A stretch of DNA of 64,000 bases, from contig NZ_OX030782.1 of NCBI RefSeq assembly GCF_943733665.1, forward strand, positions 3,892,501 to 3,956,500, read 5' to 3'. The stretch's first letter is position 1, and every line of letters begins with the position of its first letter. This stretch comes from Aquimarina sp. Aq107. GTDB taxonomy: Bacteria > Bacteroidota > Bacteroidia > Flavobacteriales > Flavobacteriaceae. Shown here in pieces: positions 40,359 to 49,673 of this stretch. The notes beneath the pieces were generated by a model. The model did no database searches, was not told the DNA's origin, and saw only the letters and a list, made by a program, of their open reading frames with translations. A program made the position numbers and the translations under genes.

Positions 40359-41507
40359 CTATCTATTAATATAAAAATATCCAGCTCTATCTTTCGTTCC
40401 TGTTATGTTCAATACATAATAATATGTTCCTTCAGGTAATTCAGATTTTTGAGAAACTGTAGCTCTTCCTTCAGAAATACCTGCAAAGTTTTGATTTTCG
40501 TGATATGCTTTCTTCTGAAAAACTAATACTCCCCATCGATTATATATAAATAATTCGTTATCAGGAAAATTTGATAATCCTTGAATCTTAAACGTATCAT
40601 TCATTCCATCTCCATTAGGTGATACAGCTGTAAAAATTTCTAAATCTCCATCTAATAATCTATTTGATGATCCAAAAGTTAATATCTCATAATCATCCGG
40701 GATAATTGCTTTAGAAGAAATTTCACCTTCGTTTACATTCCCGATTACTGAAGTATTACCTAAGTTAACCCACTTACGAAGTTCTTTACTCCAACCTACT
40801 ACTCTTAAGTCATTAAGATCTCCAACCAATGTTGGTATATTACTATTACTATCCCATGTTAAAGTAACTCTAGTTTCATTACTACCATCTAAATCCCAAA
40901 ATTCAAAAATGCTAACACCAAATAATAACTCTTCATACATTTCAGTATTAAAACTATCAGAAAAAAAATTCGGTGTGTTAGGGTTTTCAAAAAAGTACGC
41001 AGCCCTAGAGCCGTTACCAGCAGCTTCATTCTCTATTTTTATAGGTCTTAATCTAAAATCATCACCTACAGGAAAAGAAAAATCTAAGTTTCCATTTAAG
41101 GTAGCATACCCATCGACATATCTATCATCATGTTCTCCTAAATAGGGAGCATCATTTATATAGTCTAATGAAACACTTTTCTCATCCCTATCAGTTATTA
41201 CTCTACCATCTACAAATTCCTGAAAGTTAGTAACTCCTACGCCGATTTCTAAAACCAGATCATCTTTAACATCGATTTCTAAATCATAAAATACTGGTTT
41301 GTTATTTCCAGATACTGTTAAACCATTATCGTTATAAAATCCAGCTTTACCTACATTATTATCAAACTCTCCATTATTGATAACATTTATATGAAAACCT
41401 ATCTGACCAGTTGAATGAATCTGAACATTTCCGAAATTATGAAAAGCCTCTTGAGCAAATCCTGAAAAGCTAATTAAAGTGATTATTATGCTTCTTAAAT
41501 ACGACAT
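40359..41507 (-). CDS. T9SS cargo protein with gliding-type C-terminal domain
   Basis: 382 residues from the ATG at 41507, which gives the signal peptide MSYLRSIIITLISFSGFAQ; a longer reading from 41573 adds 22 unlikely residues. The central part is beta-rich with Asn/Asp turns and no enzymatic motif. The C-terminal ~90 residues (IFTAVSPNGDGMNDTFKIQG, FIYNRWGVLVFQKKAYH, LPEGTYYYVLNI) are the gliding-motility-associated, type B T9SS sorting domain. The protein is therefore secreted across the outer membrane; adhesin or surface structure is the likely role. It is divergent from the 41783 gene, with a repeat array between them. Confidence 0.88.
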   Translation of the reverse strand: MSYLRSIIITLISFSGFAQEAFHNFGNVQIHSTGQIGFHINVINNGEFDNNVGKAGFYNDNGLTVSGNNKPVFYDLEIDVKDDLVLEIGVGVTNFQEFVDGRVITDRDEKSVSLDYINDAPYLGEHDDRYVDGYATLNGNLDFSFPVGDDFRLRPIKIENEAAGNGSRAAYFFENPNTPNFFSDSFNTEMYEELLFGVSIFEFWDLDGSNETRVTLTWDSNSNIPTLVGDLNDLRVVGWSKELRKWVNLGNTSVIGNVNEGEISSKAIIPDDYEILTFGSSNRLLDGDLEIFTAVSPNGDGMNDTFKIQGLSNFPDNELFIYNRWGVLVFQKKAYHENQNFAGISEGRATVSQKSELPEGTYYYVLNITGTKDRAGYFYINR

Positions 41508-41601
41508 TTTATTTTGGGTTTTTGTATTTGCTGTCGTAAATATAATTTGAGAAAATCCATAAAAATCCACCAACCAGATAGGATGACATTTTATACCTGT
41601 G

Positions 41602-41689
41602 AATGGAAAAATACATCCGTTAAGTTGTTATTTGCTCGTTGAAATGGAATAAGTGTCGGTCAATGGAAGTTATTAATCGATGAATAGAA
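41602..41689 (+). promoter_or_regulatory. AATGGAA repeat array between divergent secreted-protein genes
   Basis: AATGGAA occurs at 41602, 41643 and 41662, and AATAGAA at 41683. Start-to-start spacings are 41, 19 and 21 bp, close to multiples of two helical turns. Upstream bases are also similar (TCGnTGAATGGAA for the last two; the second copy has one extra A). Such phased direct repeats fit a dimeric regulator, and the spacing suits LytTR proteins. A LytTR regulator is encoded at 44381-45136. The link is inference. Confidence 0.4.
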
Positions 41690-41782
41690 CTTGAAGTAAA
41701 AAAGTATTATTTTAAATTAGCTGAATAGAATTTCTGAGAAAGAAAAGTTATCACTCTAATATGTTTTTTAAATCAATAATAC

Positions 41783-42307
41783 ATGAATTATAATATTATC
41801 AATTTCGCGATTATATTTCTTTCGTTTATAAAATTAATATCAGCACAAGAATCAAAACCTGACCTTAGCATTTTCGAAAATCTCATAAATAAAGAATGGA
41901 AAGCTAATGGTACTTGGGGAGATGGTACTATGTTTAAGCAAGAAACAATATTTAAATTTGAGCTTAACCAAACAATTGTGATCGCAAAATCAAAAGGATT
42001 TACGGATAAAAAACAAACTAAATATGGTTTGCGTAATCATGGAATCAGAAAATTTGATCAAGAAACCAATACCATCAAATTCTGGGAATTCGATATCTTT
42101 GGAGGTGTTACTGAAGGAACTGTTATACCCGATGGGAAAAACATTTTATATCAATACCATTATGGGAATTCATTGGTAACTGATATGTGGGAATATGTCG
42201 ATAATAACACGTATAATTTTAAAGTTGGAAATTATTTAAATGGTAAATGGGAACAAATATATCTTGAGACTCAATTCAAAGCAGAAAGATCTAATAGCAA
42301 CAAGTAA
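41783..42307 (+). CDS. Small exported protein of unknown function
   Basis: 174 residues with a signal peptide (MNYNIINFAIIFLSFIKLIS, cleavage near SAQ). The mature protein is beta-rich with repeated Trp/Tyr/Gly strands (NKEWKANGTWGDGTMFKQET, KFWEFDIFGGVTEG, NILYQYHYGNSLVTDMWEYV, WEQIYLETQF), suggesting a lipocalin-like or other small barrel that binds a ligand. No family is assigned. It is divergent from the T9SS cargo gene at 40359-41507 and shares the AATGGAA repeat region with it, so the two may be co-regulated. Confidence 0.75.
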   Translation: MNYNIINFAIIFLSFIKLISAQESKPDLSIFENLINKEWKANGTWGDGTMFKQETIFKFELNQTIVIAKSKGFTDKKQTKYGLRNHGIRKFDQETNTIKFWEFDIFGGVTEGTVIPDGKNILYQYHYGNSLVTDMWEYVDNNTYNFKVGNYLNGKWEQIYLETQFKAERSNSNK

Positions 42308-42359
42308 AACTCTATAACAAAAACAATACTCTCTTTTATTTTAAACTAAAGAAAAGAAC

Positions 42360-43343
42360 TTAATTTCCTCTTACTCGATACGTTATATTACGATTGGTAA
42401 TAACAGTTACTCTTAAGACATTTAAAGTTACCTGGGCAGTATCACACAATTTGCTAGTATCGGTTGTACTTATGGAACACAATGATGGATTTACATTACC
42501 TGCATTATCCATAAATCGACCAATTGTAACATTTCCCGCTAACGATATATCTAATGGAGAATTATCTGGTGCTATCTCTGTTCTTGTTTCTACACCGTTA
42601 CGCCTATAAATAATGTCACCTGTAACTTCATCATATTCTACCATATAATCATTGTAATTAGATCCAAAACCTCCCAAATTAAGAGTATAGGCTGTTGAAA
42701 TACCAGTAACACTATTTACAACATTAACTCTAACTCCTATCTCATTAGCTGTAATATGATATATTCTAAAGTTCCCTCCACTGATAATATCAGCTGTACC
42801 TTCATTATCTCTATAAGTAAATTCTATTCTAAAACTTCTAAAACCAAAAATACCTGCAGTGTTAGGAACAACTATATCTAAACCAGCTGATCCTCCAGTA
42901 GATCCCGATGGTATTCTTATACCACATCCAGATTGAACAGCATTTGGATTAATGGAAGTTCCATTAGGACCTACTGTAGCATCTGTTAATGCTGCAGTAT
43001 TAAAGTCAAATTGAGAAACTAGATCATCTATCCCACTATCGCATACTTGATACTCAAACATGTCGATTCCTATAAAATTTACATTTGGTGTATAAACAAA
43101 ACTACTATCCGTATTTAAAACCAATGTTCCATTTGTTGGGTTTGTTATTGGATTAGGACTTACTCTAAGAGGTAATGATTCTGGATCAGTGTCATTAATT
43201 AAAACTCCTTCAGATGCATTTACAGAAATTATATTATTGGTAATTCCGTTGTACTCATCATCGACAGCCACTGGAGGCAAATTTTGAGATCTAGTTACTA
43301 TACAGAAAAAAAATACAATAATGGAAATTATGTATCTAAGCAT
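42360..43343 (-). CDS. Secreted Ig/cadherin-like domain protein
   Basis: 327 residues with a signal peptide (MLRYIISIIVFFFCIVTRS). The N-terminal ~95 residues form a tandem-cadherin-like Ig domain (LPPVAVDDEYNGITNNIISV, EGVLINDTDPESLPLRV, NGTLVLNTDSSFVYTPNVNF, DMFEYQVCD). A lectin- or laminin-like beta sandwich follows (FRSFRIEFTYRDN, YMVEYDEVTGDIIYRR). The end, CDTAQVTLNVLRVTVITNRN, looks like the start of a further Ig unit but stops at VRGN without a T9SS tail. It may be complete or a shortened adhesin. Likely a surface or secreted binding protein. Confidence 0.75.
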   Translation of the reverse strand: MLRYIISIIVFFFCIVTRSQNLPPVAVDDEYNGITNNIISVNASEGVLINDTDPESLPLRVSPNPITNPTNGTLVLNTDSSFVYTPNVNFIGIDMFEYQVCDSGIDDLVSQFDFNTAALTDATVGPNGTSINPNAVQSGCGIRIPSGSTGGSAGLDIVVPNTAGIFGFRSFRIEFTYRDNEGTADIISGGNFRIYHITANEIGVRVNVVNSVTGISTAYTLNLGGFGSNYNDYMVEYDEVTGDIIYRRNGVETRTEIAPDNSPLDISLAGNVTIGRFMDNAGNVNPSLCSISTTDTSKLCDTAQVTLNVLRVTVITNRNITYRVRGN

Positions 43344-43419
43344 TTAATACTAAATTGGGACTATTGCAATATACACAAAAATCCAATCAAACTTCAGGGA
43401 AGACCCAATGTTTTAAAAA

Positions 43420-44301
43420 TCAAATGCTTGCCGAGATTGTTTCCATAGATCTATCTACTTTTTTCACTAATCCTGATAGTACTTTTCCTGGACCAACTTC
43501 TGTAAACGATGTTGCTCCATCTTTCATCATATTCTGCACACTTTGTGTCCATTTTACAGGAGCAGTTAACTGAGCGATTAAATTCTTTTTGATTTCCTCA
43601 GGATCAGTTACCGCAGTTGTAGTTACATTTTGATATATTGGACAGTTTGGTGTATTAAAAGTTGTTTCTTCTATTGCCGCTGCTAACTCTTCTCTAGCAG
43701 GTTCCATTAAAGGAGAATGAAAAGCGCCTCCAACTGGCAATACTAAAGCTCTACGAGCTCCTTTTTCTTTCATAAGTTCACAAGCTTTTTCTATAGCTTC
43801 CACTTCTCCAGAAATAACTAACTGACCAGGACAATTATAATTTGCAGCCACAACAACACCATCAATTTCTTTACATCCTTTTTCTACTACCTCATCATCT
43901 AACCCTAAAACGGCAGCCATTGTAGAAGGTTTTAATTCACAAGCGCTTTGCATCGCTAATGCTCTCTTAGAAACTAATATAAGCGCATCTTCAAAATTTA
44001 ATGTTCCGTTAGCCACTAAAGCAGAAAACTCACCAAGAGAATGACCCGCTACCATATCTGGTTTAAAACTATCTCCTAATACTTTACTTAAAATTACTGA
44101 ATGTAAAAATATCGCTGGCTGAGTAACTTTTGTTTCCTTTAACTCATCAGCTGTACCTTCAAACATGATTTTAGTTATTTCAAAACCTAAAATATCATTG
44201 GCTTTATGAAAAAGTTCTTTTGCAATTTCTGAATTCTCATATAAGTCCAGTCCCATTCCTGAAAATTGAGCCCCTTGACCTGGAAAAACATATGCGTTCA
44301 T
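43420..44301 (-). CDS. fabD: Malonyl-CoA:ACP transacylase
   Basis: 293 residues, typical length. Cytoplasmic enzyme that loads malonyl groups onto acyl carrier protein for fatty-acid synthesis. Signatures: FPGQGAQFSGMG at the N-terminus, the nucleophile Ser88 in MVAGHSLGEFSALVANG, QSACELKPSTMAAVLGL, the CPGQLVISG strand, His in GGAFHSPLM, and GPGKVLSGLVKK near the end. It is followed on the same strand by the cadherin-like gene with a gap of 76 nt. A TACTTTTG box lies 25 nt upstream of its ATG. Confidence 0.97.
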   Translation of the reverse strand: MNAYVFPGQGAQFSGMGLDLYENSEIAKELFHKANDILGFEITKIMFEGTADELKETKVTQPAIFLHSVILSKVLGDSFKPDMVAGHSLGEFSALVANGTLNFEDALILVSKRALAMQSACELKPSTMAAVLGLDDEVVEKGCKEIDGVVVAANYNCPGQLVISGEVEAIEKACELMKEKGARRALVLPVGGAFHSPLMEPAREELAAAIEETTFNTPNCPIYQNVTTTAVTDPEEIKKNLIAQLTAPVKWTQSVQNMMKDGATSFTEVGPGKVLSGLVKKVDRSMETISASI

Positions 44302-44325
44302 GTACTGTGTCTTTTAAAATTTTAA

Positions 44326-44333
44326 CAAAAGTA
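44326..44333 (-). promoter_or_regulatory. fabD -7 box
   Basis: On the minus strand TACTTTTG matches TAnnTTTG exactly. Initiation near 44320 would give a leader of about 19 nt. No clear -33 TTTG was found. Confidence 0.45.
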
Positions 44334-44380
44334 AGTATAAATACCAAGAGTAATTAACTTAAAAAATGTTTTTAAATAGC

Positions 44381-45136
44381 CTACTTGATTTTAAAACTTC
44401 TAAAGAAATCTACTTTCCTAGTTTTAGAAATAGATAACTTTTTTCCATCATCCATTACAACAAAACCTCCATCAGACTTACTAATACGAGTGATATGATC
44501 TTTATTGATTAAGCTAGAGTTGTGTATCCTTAAAAAACCAAAATTCTCCAACAGATATTCATAATATTTTAAATTCTGCGAAGCCACAATATGTTTATTA
44601 TTGTTTAGTGTCAATTGAGTATAACTTCCATCTGCTAAGCAATATAAAATCGAACTTATGGAAACAATCTCATAACCATCAAAGGTGGGAATAGATATTT
44701 TATTAAACTTATCTTTTTCTAACTTAAGTTGCTCTATCAGTTCTTTTGCATTATTAGCAAAATATCTTCTCTCCAAGCCTTCTAAAAGTCTATTGATAGC
44801 TTTTTTAAAGTCATCAATATCGATAGGCTTTAAAAGATAATCTAATGCCATATACTTAAAAGCTTCTAGCGCATGATTATGTGCAGACATGAAAATTATT
44901 TCAAAATCAATTCTTGTAAACTTTTCTAAAAACTCGAAAATACTTCTAGTACCAATCTGAATGTCCAAAAATGCTACGTCAATTGTATATGATTTCAAAA
45001 GGGTCTGGGCCTCTTCGAACGTTTGTGCAGTGCCTACAATTTCAATTTGCGGATAGAATGTTATTAATAAAGATTGTAAATTTTCTATACCGTTTAATTC
45101 GTCATCTACTATTATTGCATTAATTATTTTTGTCAT
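44381..45136 (-). CDS. LytTR-family response regulator
   Basis: 251 residues. The receiver domain has IIVDDE, phospho-acceptor Asp58 in DVAFLDIQIG, IIFMSAHN and the Lys in YLLKPID. The C-terminal LytTR DNA-binding domain shows SILYCLADGSYTQLTLNNNK, FLRIHNSSLINKDHITRISK and GGFVVMDDGKKLSISKTRK. Such regulators bind direct repeats spaced about 21 bp. The gene overlaps the 3' end of the kinase gene by 17 nt, so the pair is co-translated. It lies between fabD and the secreted glycan-acting genes; targets are not known, but see the repeats at 41602 and 52065. Confidence 0.95.
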   Translation of the reverse strand: MTKIINAIIVDDELNGIENLQSLLITFYPQIEIVGTAQTFEEAQTLLKSYTIDVAFLDIQIGTRSIFEFLEKFTRIDFEIIFMSAHNHALEAFKYMALDYLLKPIDIDDFKKAINRLLEGLERRYFANNAKELIEQLKLEKDKFNKISIPTFDGYEIVSISSILYCLADGSYTQLTLNNNKHIVASQNLKYYEYLLENFGFLRIHNSSLINKDHITRISKSDGGFVVMDDGKKLSISKTRKVDFFRSFKIK

Positions 45137-47099
45137 ACATATTCTTTAATGGTAGAATTAATATACTCCTAGTTCCTTTTACCTCGTTATTTTTATCAAA
45201 GAGATCTTCAAAATAATATCTAGCATCCTTATATCCTGATTTTACCAGTATGTCTATTCGTTGTTTTGTATTAATCGAAGTAATTCCGATAAAACCTTTT
45301 GGTTTAGACATTTTAATTTTTTGAGCTTCTTTTCTTCCAATTCCATTATCTTGAACAATAATTTTTAAGTTACTATTAAATGGTTCTATTGTTAAAGAAA
45401 CATGGCCTCCATCTGGTTTATTACTAATACCATGAATTATTGAATTTTCTATGATAGGTTGTAAAATCATTGCAGGAATATAGGGATTCTGTTCTTCGAT
45501 ATTAGAATCTACCTTTAATGTAAAATCTAGTTTATTTCTGAATCGAATTTTTTCTAAATCTACGTATACTTTAATAAGGTCTAATTCTTTTTGCAACCTG
45601 ATAAACGAATCATTCGAATTATCCAGAATTAATCTAATTGATTGAGAGAACTTACTTAGGTAATTATATGCACTAAATTTATCTGACTTTAATATCGAAT
45701 TTTGCACTCCATTTATAGTATTAAAAATAAAATGAGGATTCATTTGTGATCTCAATGCGAATAATTTCATCGTAGAAATCTGCTTCTGCTTTTCTGCAAG
45801 ATACACTCTATTGCGATATACATACACCACAATCATTCCTATAATTGCTATTAAAACAATACTTACTATCCAAATGATTCTTTCTATATCAGATTCAAAT
45901 TCTTTTTTATCTTCTGCTTTCTCTTTTGATAAAGAAGCATAAGCAACATCCTTTTGTTCAATTACTTTTGACGATTCAATTTTTGATATTTGTTCAGAGA
46001 AATTCTTATCCAATAATTTAGACTCTAGTGAATTAAACTTTTCATAATACAAAAGTGCTTCCTGATAGTTTTCGGTTTTTTTATGATATCTACATAAATC
46101 TTTATAAGCATCAATAATCGCCGTCTTTATTTCATATTCTTCTGCAATTGACAAAGCTTTATTAAGATTATATTCTGCTTTTTTATAAGCTCCAATATCA
46201 AGATACACATTGCCTAAAGTACGATAGGTTTGTCCTACTCTACTATCAAACAATTTATCTGGTTTAATTGCTAAAGATTTTTTGGCATAGACAAGACTAG
46301 AATCATACGCTTTTACTTTATAATAGTTAAATGCTAGATTGTTATAACATGTCCGTCTTTGATTATAATACGTCAGATTATCGTCTAGAATTTCACTTAA
46401 TATCTTTTTATACAATACAATTGCATTTTCAAAATTTTCTAATTGAGTTTCTATTACTGCTAAATTTATATAACTAGTAATTTCTCTATCTTTTTCACCC
46501 AATAATATTGCGACTTCTAATGCCTCGGAGAATATATCTACTGATCTATCATTTTTATTTAGCTTAGAGTATAAAATTCCCAATCTATTTAATGATTTAT
46601 GTTTTTCTACAGAAGGTTCTTCATCTTTAAAAAAGTAATATGCTTCCATTAGATTGCTCAATGATTCTTTGTAATCACTTTTTCTTTGAAATAATAACCC
46701 AATGTCTGATTGAATATCTGCAATTAAAAAATAATCCTTCTCATCATTTGCAATACGTTTAGCTCTATTAAAATAATTATACGCTAAATCCGTATCTTCT
46801 GAATACATATAAATGACACCTAATCGTTTTAGACTACGCGCATATAAACCATAATCCTTATGTTCTAAGGATAATTTCTTAGAAATTTCTGCATATTGTA
46901 AGGAAGTATCCATATCTACATCCTTGTAATACAAACTAAGATGATAAGATGCTCTAGCCTGTTCAACATCTTCACAAATGGTATAAATAGTTAACAAACT
47001 ATCTTTTATCCCAACGTTTTTCTTAGTTTGGGTTTGCGATACTGTTACTAAAGTAAAAAGTAAAAAAAACCAACATATATTTTTATTATACAATTTCAA
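45120..47099 (-). CDS. TPR-containing LytS-type histidine kinase
   Basis: 659 residues. Signal-like N-terminus (MKLYNKNICWFFLLFTLVTV), tetratricopeptide repeats over residues ~50-350 expected in the periplasm, coiled coil ~365-405, one transmembrane helix ~408-428 (IIWIVSIVLIAIIGMIVVYV), then a His_kinase domain with phospho-acceptor His456 in SQMNPHFIFNTINGVQNSI. The ATPase part follows (PAMILQPIIENSIIHG, VQDNGIGR). Pairs of this kind with a LytTR regulator are common in Flavobacteriia. The gene is immediately downstream of the beta-helix gene (130 nt gap), on the same strand as the GH5 and beta-helix genes. Confidence 0.95.
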   Translation of the reverse strand: MKLYNKNICWFFLLFTLVTVSQTQTKKNVGIKDSLLTIYTICEDVEQARASYHLSLYYKDVDMDTSLQYAEISKKLSLEHKDYGLYARSLKRLGVIYMYSEDTDLAYNYFNRAKRIANDEKDYFLIADIQSDIGLLFQRKSDYKESLSNLMEAYYFFKDEEPSVEKHKSLNRLGILYSKLNKNDRSVDIFSEALEVAILLGEKDREITSYINLAVIETQLENFENAIVLYKKILSEILDDNLTYYNQRRTCYNNLAFNYYKVKAYDSSLVYAKKSLAIKPDKLFDSRVGQTYRTLGNVYLDIGAYKKAEYNLNKALSIAEEYEIKTAIIDAYKDLCRYHKKTENYQEALLYYEKFNSLESKLLDKNFSEQISKIESSKVIEQKDVAYASLSKEKAEDKKEFESDIERIIWIVSIVLIAIIGMIVVYVYRNRVYLAEKQKQISTMKLFALRSQMNPHFIFNTINGVQNSILKSDKFSAYNYLSKFSQSIRLILDNSNDSFIRLQKELDLIKVYVDLEKIRFRNKLDFTLKVDSNIEEQNPYIPAMILQPIIENSIIHGISNKPDGGHVSLTIEPFNSNLKIIVQDNGIGRKEAQKIKMSKPKGFIGITSINTKQRIDILVKSGYKDARYYFEDLFDKNNEVKGTRSILILPLKNMYDKNN

Positions 47100-47229
47100 C
47101 GTGATAGCTTAAGTTTTTCATCCATAACTGTATTTTTTTTGAATACTACTTTAAAATAGATAAAGCAGATAATTTTAATAATTACCTGCTTGGTTAACTG
47201 TATTTTGATTAAATCTATTGCGAATGATT

Positions 47230-49581
47230 TTATTCTTTATAAATTTTAATAGTTTTTTGGTCTCCACTAATCTTAGAATATATACTTATCAAATACATCC
47301 CTTTAGGAAGATCTTCTATAGCAAAAGTCGATTTGACATCATCGGTTTTGGACTGAAATGACTTAAGAATTTTCCCCTCTAGGTTTATAACCTTAATAGA
47401 AAGTGATTCATTTTTTATATTATCTATAAAAAATGAATTCGATATCGGGTTAGGATATATTTCTAAGGCCTCCATTGTTGTCTCTCCATTTCGGTTTTGA
47501 CCACAAGGAAGGTTTCCAAAATCAAAATTCCCATTACAATATAACCATTCTGAAGAACCACATCCTGTTCTGCTAGAATAATCTTCTGTTTGATACAAAG
47601 TATTACAGATTTTAATCCAATCGATATAAGCATTTAAATCACAAGAACTATTATTATCATTTACAAAAGCTATTTTAATATTTTGACCTTCTTTATAATT
47701 GGCATAACGATACACTTCGATATCATTAGTTAAAGTAAACTGAGCTACCGATTCATTGTTCAAAAGTATTTCTATTTGCTCGCCAGAGCAATTTCCTTTT
47801 GCTCCTACTTCTAAAACTTGAGTGACAGTATTTCCTGAAACACAATCAATATTTGGCTTATTCAGGTTACCTAATCGATTGTTCCAATCTCCTCCAACCG
47901 AAGTTATATATACCTGAAACTGATATTTATCTATTCCTAAAGGAGTGTTTTCTGGTATAAAAATCGGAATATCAATAGTTCCTAAGCCTTCCGAAACTCT
48001 AATCCTGTTAGTTTTATAAACAGTATAGGGGCTAGAATCTAATTGAAAAACAATGGATATATCTCTATTCTCTTTTGCTTCATATGATACTGTAATATTC
48101 ATTTCCTGTCCAACGACGACTTCAGCAGGAACTAATGTAGAAACAATGATATCATCAAATGTATTTACTACTCCTTGAAACTCCTTAGCTCCTATATCAA
48201 TTGATCCTCCTATAATAGTTCCAAATCCGACATTAACACCTCTATCGATAGCGGGACTATTAGATTGAAGGTTCATATCCTGAACTGGAAAATTATTATT
48301 CTTTGTAGGAGTAAATAATTTTGCAGAAGCTCCATTGATATCAAACGGGTTCGATGTAGTTGCCAGTAGATTTGTTTGTGATTCACTTAATGGCTGAATA
48401 TTTTTTAATTTTGGATTTGCAATAAAATCATTAGAACTTATCGGTTCTGGATTACCCACTTTGTTCCAATGTATATTTTGATCATAGGTTATATTTTCGT
48501 CCTGATATCGAGATATTGTAGTTTTTGAATCATTAGAATTATATAAAATATTATTCTTTACACGAGCATTCTTAACTCTTCCTATCGATAATTGAGAATC
48601 TCCAACAGCAATCGGATATGCAGGATTAGATATGCGTGTACTTTGCGCATTATCAAACAAAGTATTGTTGTATACATCAACATTATCGCTTGAAAACACA
48701 TTAATTCCTTGCCCTCCATTACCATAACAAATATTCCCTATCAATAGTGTTCTACTATTGTATGGAACTCCGTTTTCTTTTTGATCTTGGATGTGATCAT
48801 CCACAATAATTCCATTACCATCCGTAATTCTATTACCTCCGCCAAGAAAACCTCTAAGATTCACATTATATCTAGAAACATTATTTTTATATATAATTCT
48901 ATGATTTGGATATTCTGGAAAGCTACTAACATCTAAATTTGCTGGTTGATATGACGAAATTCCGCTATTTCCATTCTGACTTCGAAACGCACAATGTTCT
49001 ACCAAATTCCCTTCTATTAAAACGACTTCTGATCCACCAATAGCAATTCCATTTCCGGGAAAATCGTGTACATAATTATTACGAATAATAATATGATGCG
49101 AGCCGTTATCTATTCCAATAGCTCTTCGTGCCCTCCAAAGCTCCAAACCAAAAGAAGGATTATCTATCATTCCTTTCACATCTTGATTAGCAGGAACAAA
49201 CTCTAAGTTTTCTATAATTACATAGGAAGACCCTAACATATCAATTCCTTTTACTGAAGCTGAAACTATTGTAGGTAATTTTCCTTGTGCATCAGGTACT
49301 CCAGAAAAAGTTATGTACTTTCCTTCGGATCCAGATATAGACATAAATATTTCGCTCCATGGACTATCATTTCCACCTGTATATATTCCTGATAGAATTC
49401 TTACAGTATCACCTTCATTTACAGAATTTACTGCTTTCTGAATTGATTTAAAAGCTACATTTTGATCTAGTCCTGAGTTATTGTCATTCCCGTTTTGAGA
49501 ACTCACATAATATGTTGTTTGTGCACTTGTAAAAAACGTAAGCAAGACACAAAACATTATCATTATATTTATTTTTTTCAT
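47230..49581 (-). CDS. Secreted right-handed beta-helix protein with CBM and T9SS tail
   Basis: 783 residues from the ATG at 49581 (MKKINIMIMFCVLLTFFTSA); the reading from 49620 adds 13 residues before the signal. Residues ~20-470 form a right-handed parallel beta helix with the usual TTYYVSSQNGNDNNSG start and Asn-rich rungs (IIIRNNYVHDFPGNGIAIGG, RTLLIGNICYGNGGQGINVF). This fold is typical of polysaccharide lyases, pectinases and related glycan-binding proteins. Next come the ~100-residue accessory module shared with two other proteins here, a CBM60-like module (IEILLNNESVAQFTL, YIDWIKICNTLYQTEDYSSR) and a type A T9SS domain (LEIYPNPISNSFFIDN, LPKGMYLISIYS). A role in plant or algal polysaccharide breakdown is inferred. 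Confidence 0.85.
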   Translation of the reverse strand: MKKINIMIMFCVLLTFFTSAQTTYYVSSQNGNDNNSGLDQNVAFKSIQKAVNSVNEGDTVRILSGIYTGGNDSPWSEIFMSISGSEGKYITFSGVPDAQGKLPTIVSASVKGIDMLGSSYVIIENLEFVPANQDVKGMIDNPSFGLELWRARRAIGIDNGSHHIIIRNNYVHDFPGNGIAIGGSEVVLIEGNLVEHCAFRSQNGNSGISSYQPANLDVSSFPEYPNHRIIYKNNVSRYNVNLRGFLGGGNRITDGNGIIVDDHIQDQKENGVPYNSRTLLIGNICYGNGGQGINVFSSDNVDVYNNTLFDNAQSTRISNPAYPIAVGDSQLSIGRVKNARVKNNILYNSNDSKTTISRYQDENITYDQNIHWNKVGNPEPISSNDFIANPKLKNIQPLSESQTNLLATTSNPFDINGASAKLFTPTKNNNFPVQDMNLQSNSPAIDRGVNVGFGTIIGGSIDIGAKEFQGVVNTFDDIIVSTLVPAEVVVGQEMNITVSYEAKENRDISIVFQLDSSPYTVYKTNRIRVSEGLGTIDIPIFIPENTPLGIDKYQFQVYITSVGGDWNNRLGNLNKPNIDCVSGNTVTQVLEVGAKGNCSGEQIEILLNNESVAQFTLTNDIEVYRYANYKEGQNIKIAFVNDNNSSCDLNAYIDWIKICNTLYQTEDYSSRTGCGSSEWLYCNGNFDFGNLPCGQNRNGETTMEALEIYPNPISNSFFIDNIKNESLSIKVINLEGKILKSFQSKTDDVKSTFAIEDLPKGMYLISIYSKISGDQKTIKIYKE

Positions 49582-49624
49582 TACATGAAGTATTGTAAAC
49601 AATTGATATTCTATAAACAAAAAG

Positions 49625-49656
49625 AAACGCCAAGTATAGTTTTACGTTTGGCATTT
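49625..49656 (-). terminator. Terminator downstream of the GH5 gene
   Basis: On the minus strand AAATGCCAA pairs with TTGGCGTTT (one G-U pair) across a 14-nt loop and is followed by CTTTTTG. It lies between the GH5 stop at 49674 and the start of the beta-helix gene, so the two are probably separate transcripts. Confidence 0.75.
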
Positions 49657-49673
49657 CTTTTTTACTTGAATAA

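Noticed and set aside
42360..43343. Truncation of the cadherin-like gene as a clear pseudogene
   Set aside because: The end resembles the start of another Ig unit, but there is no frameshift or recognisable continuation downstream before fabD, so a complete short protein is equally possible.
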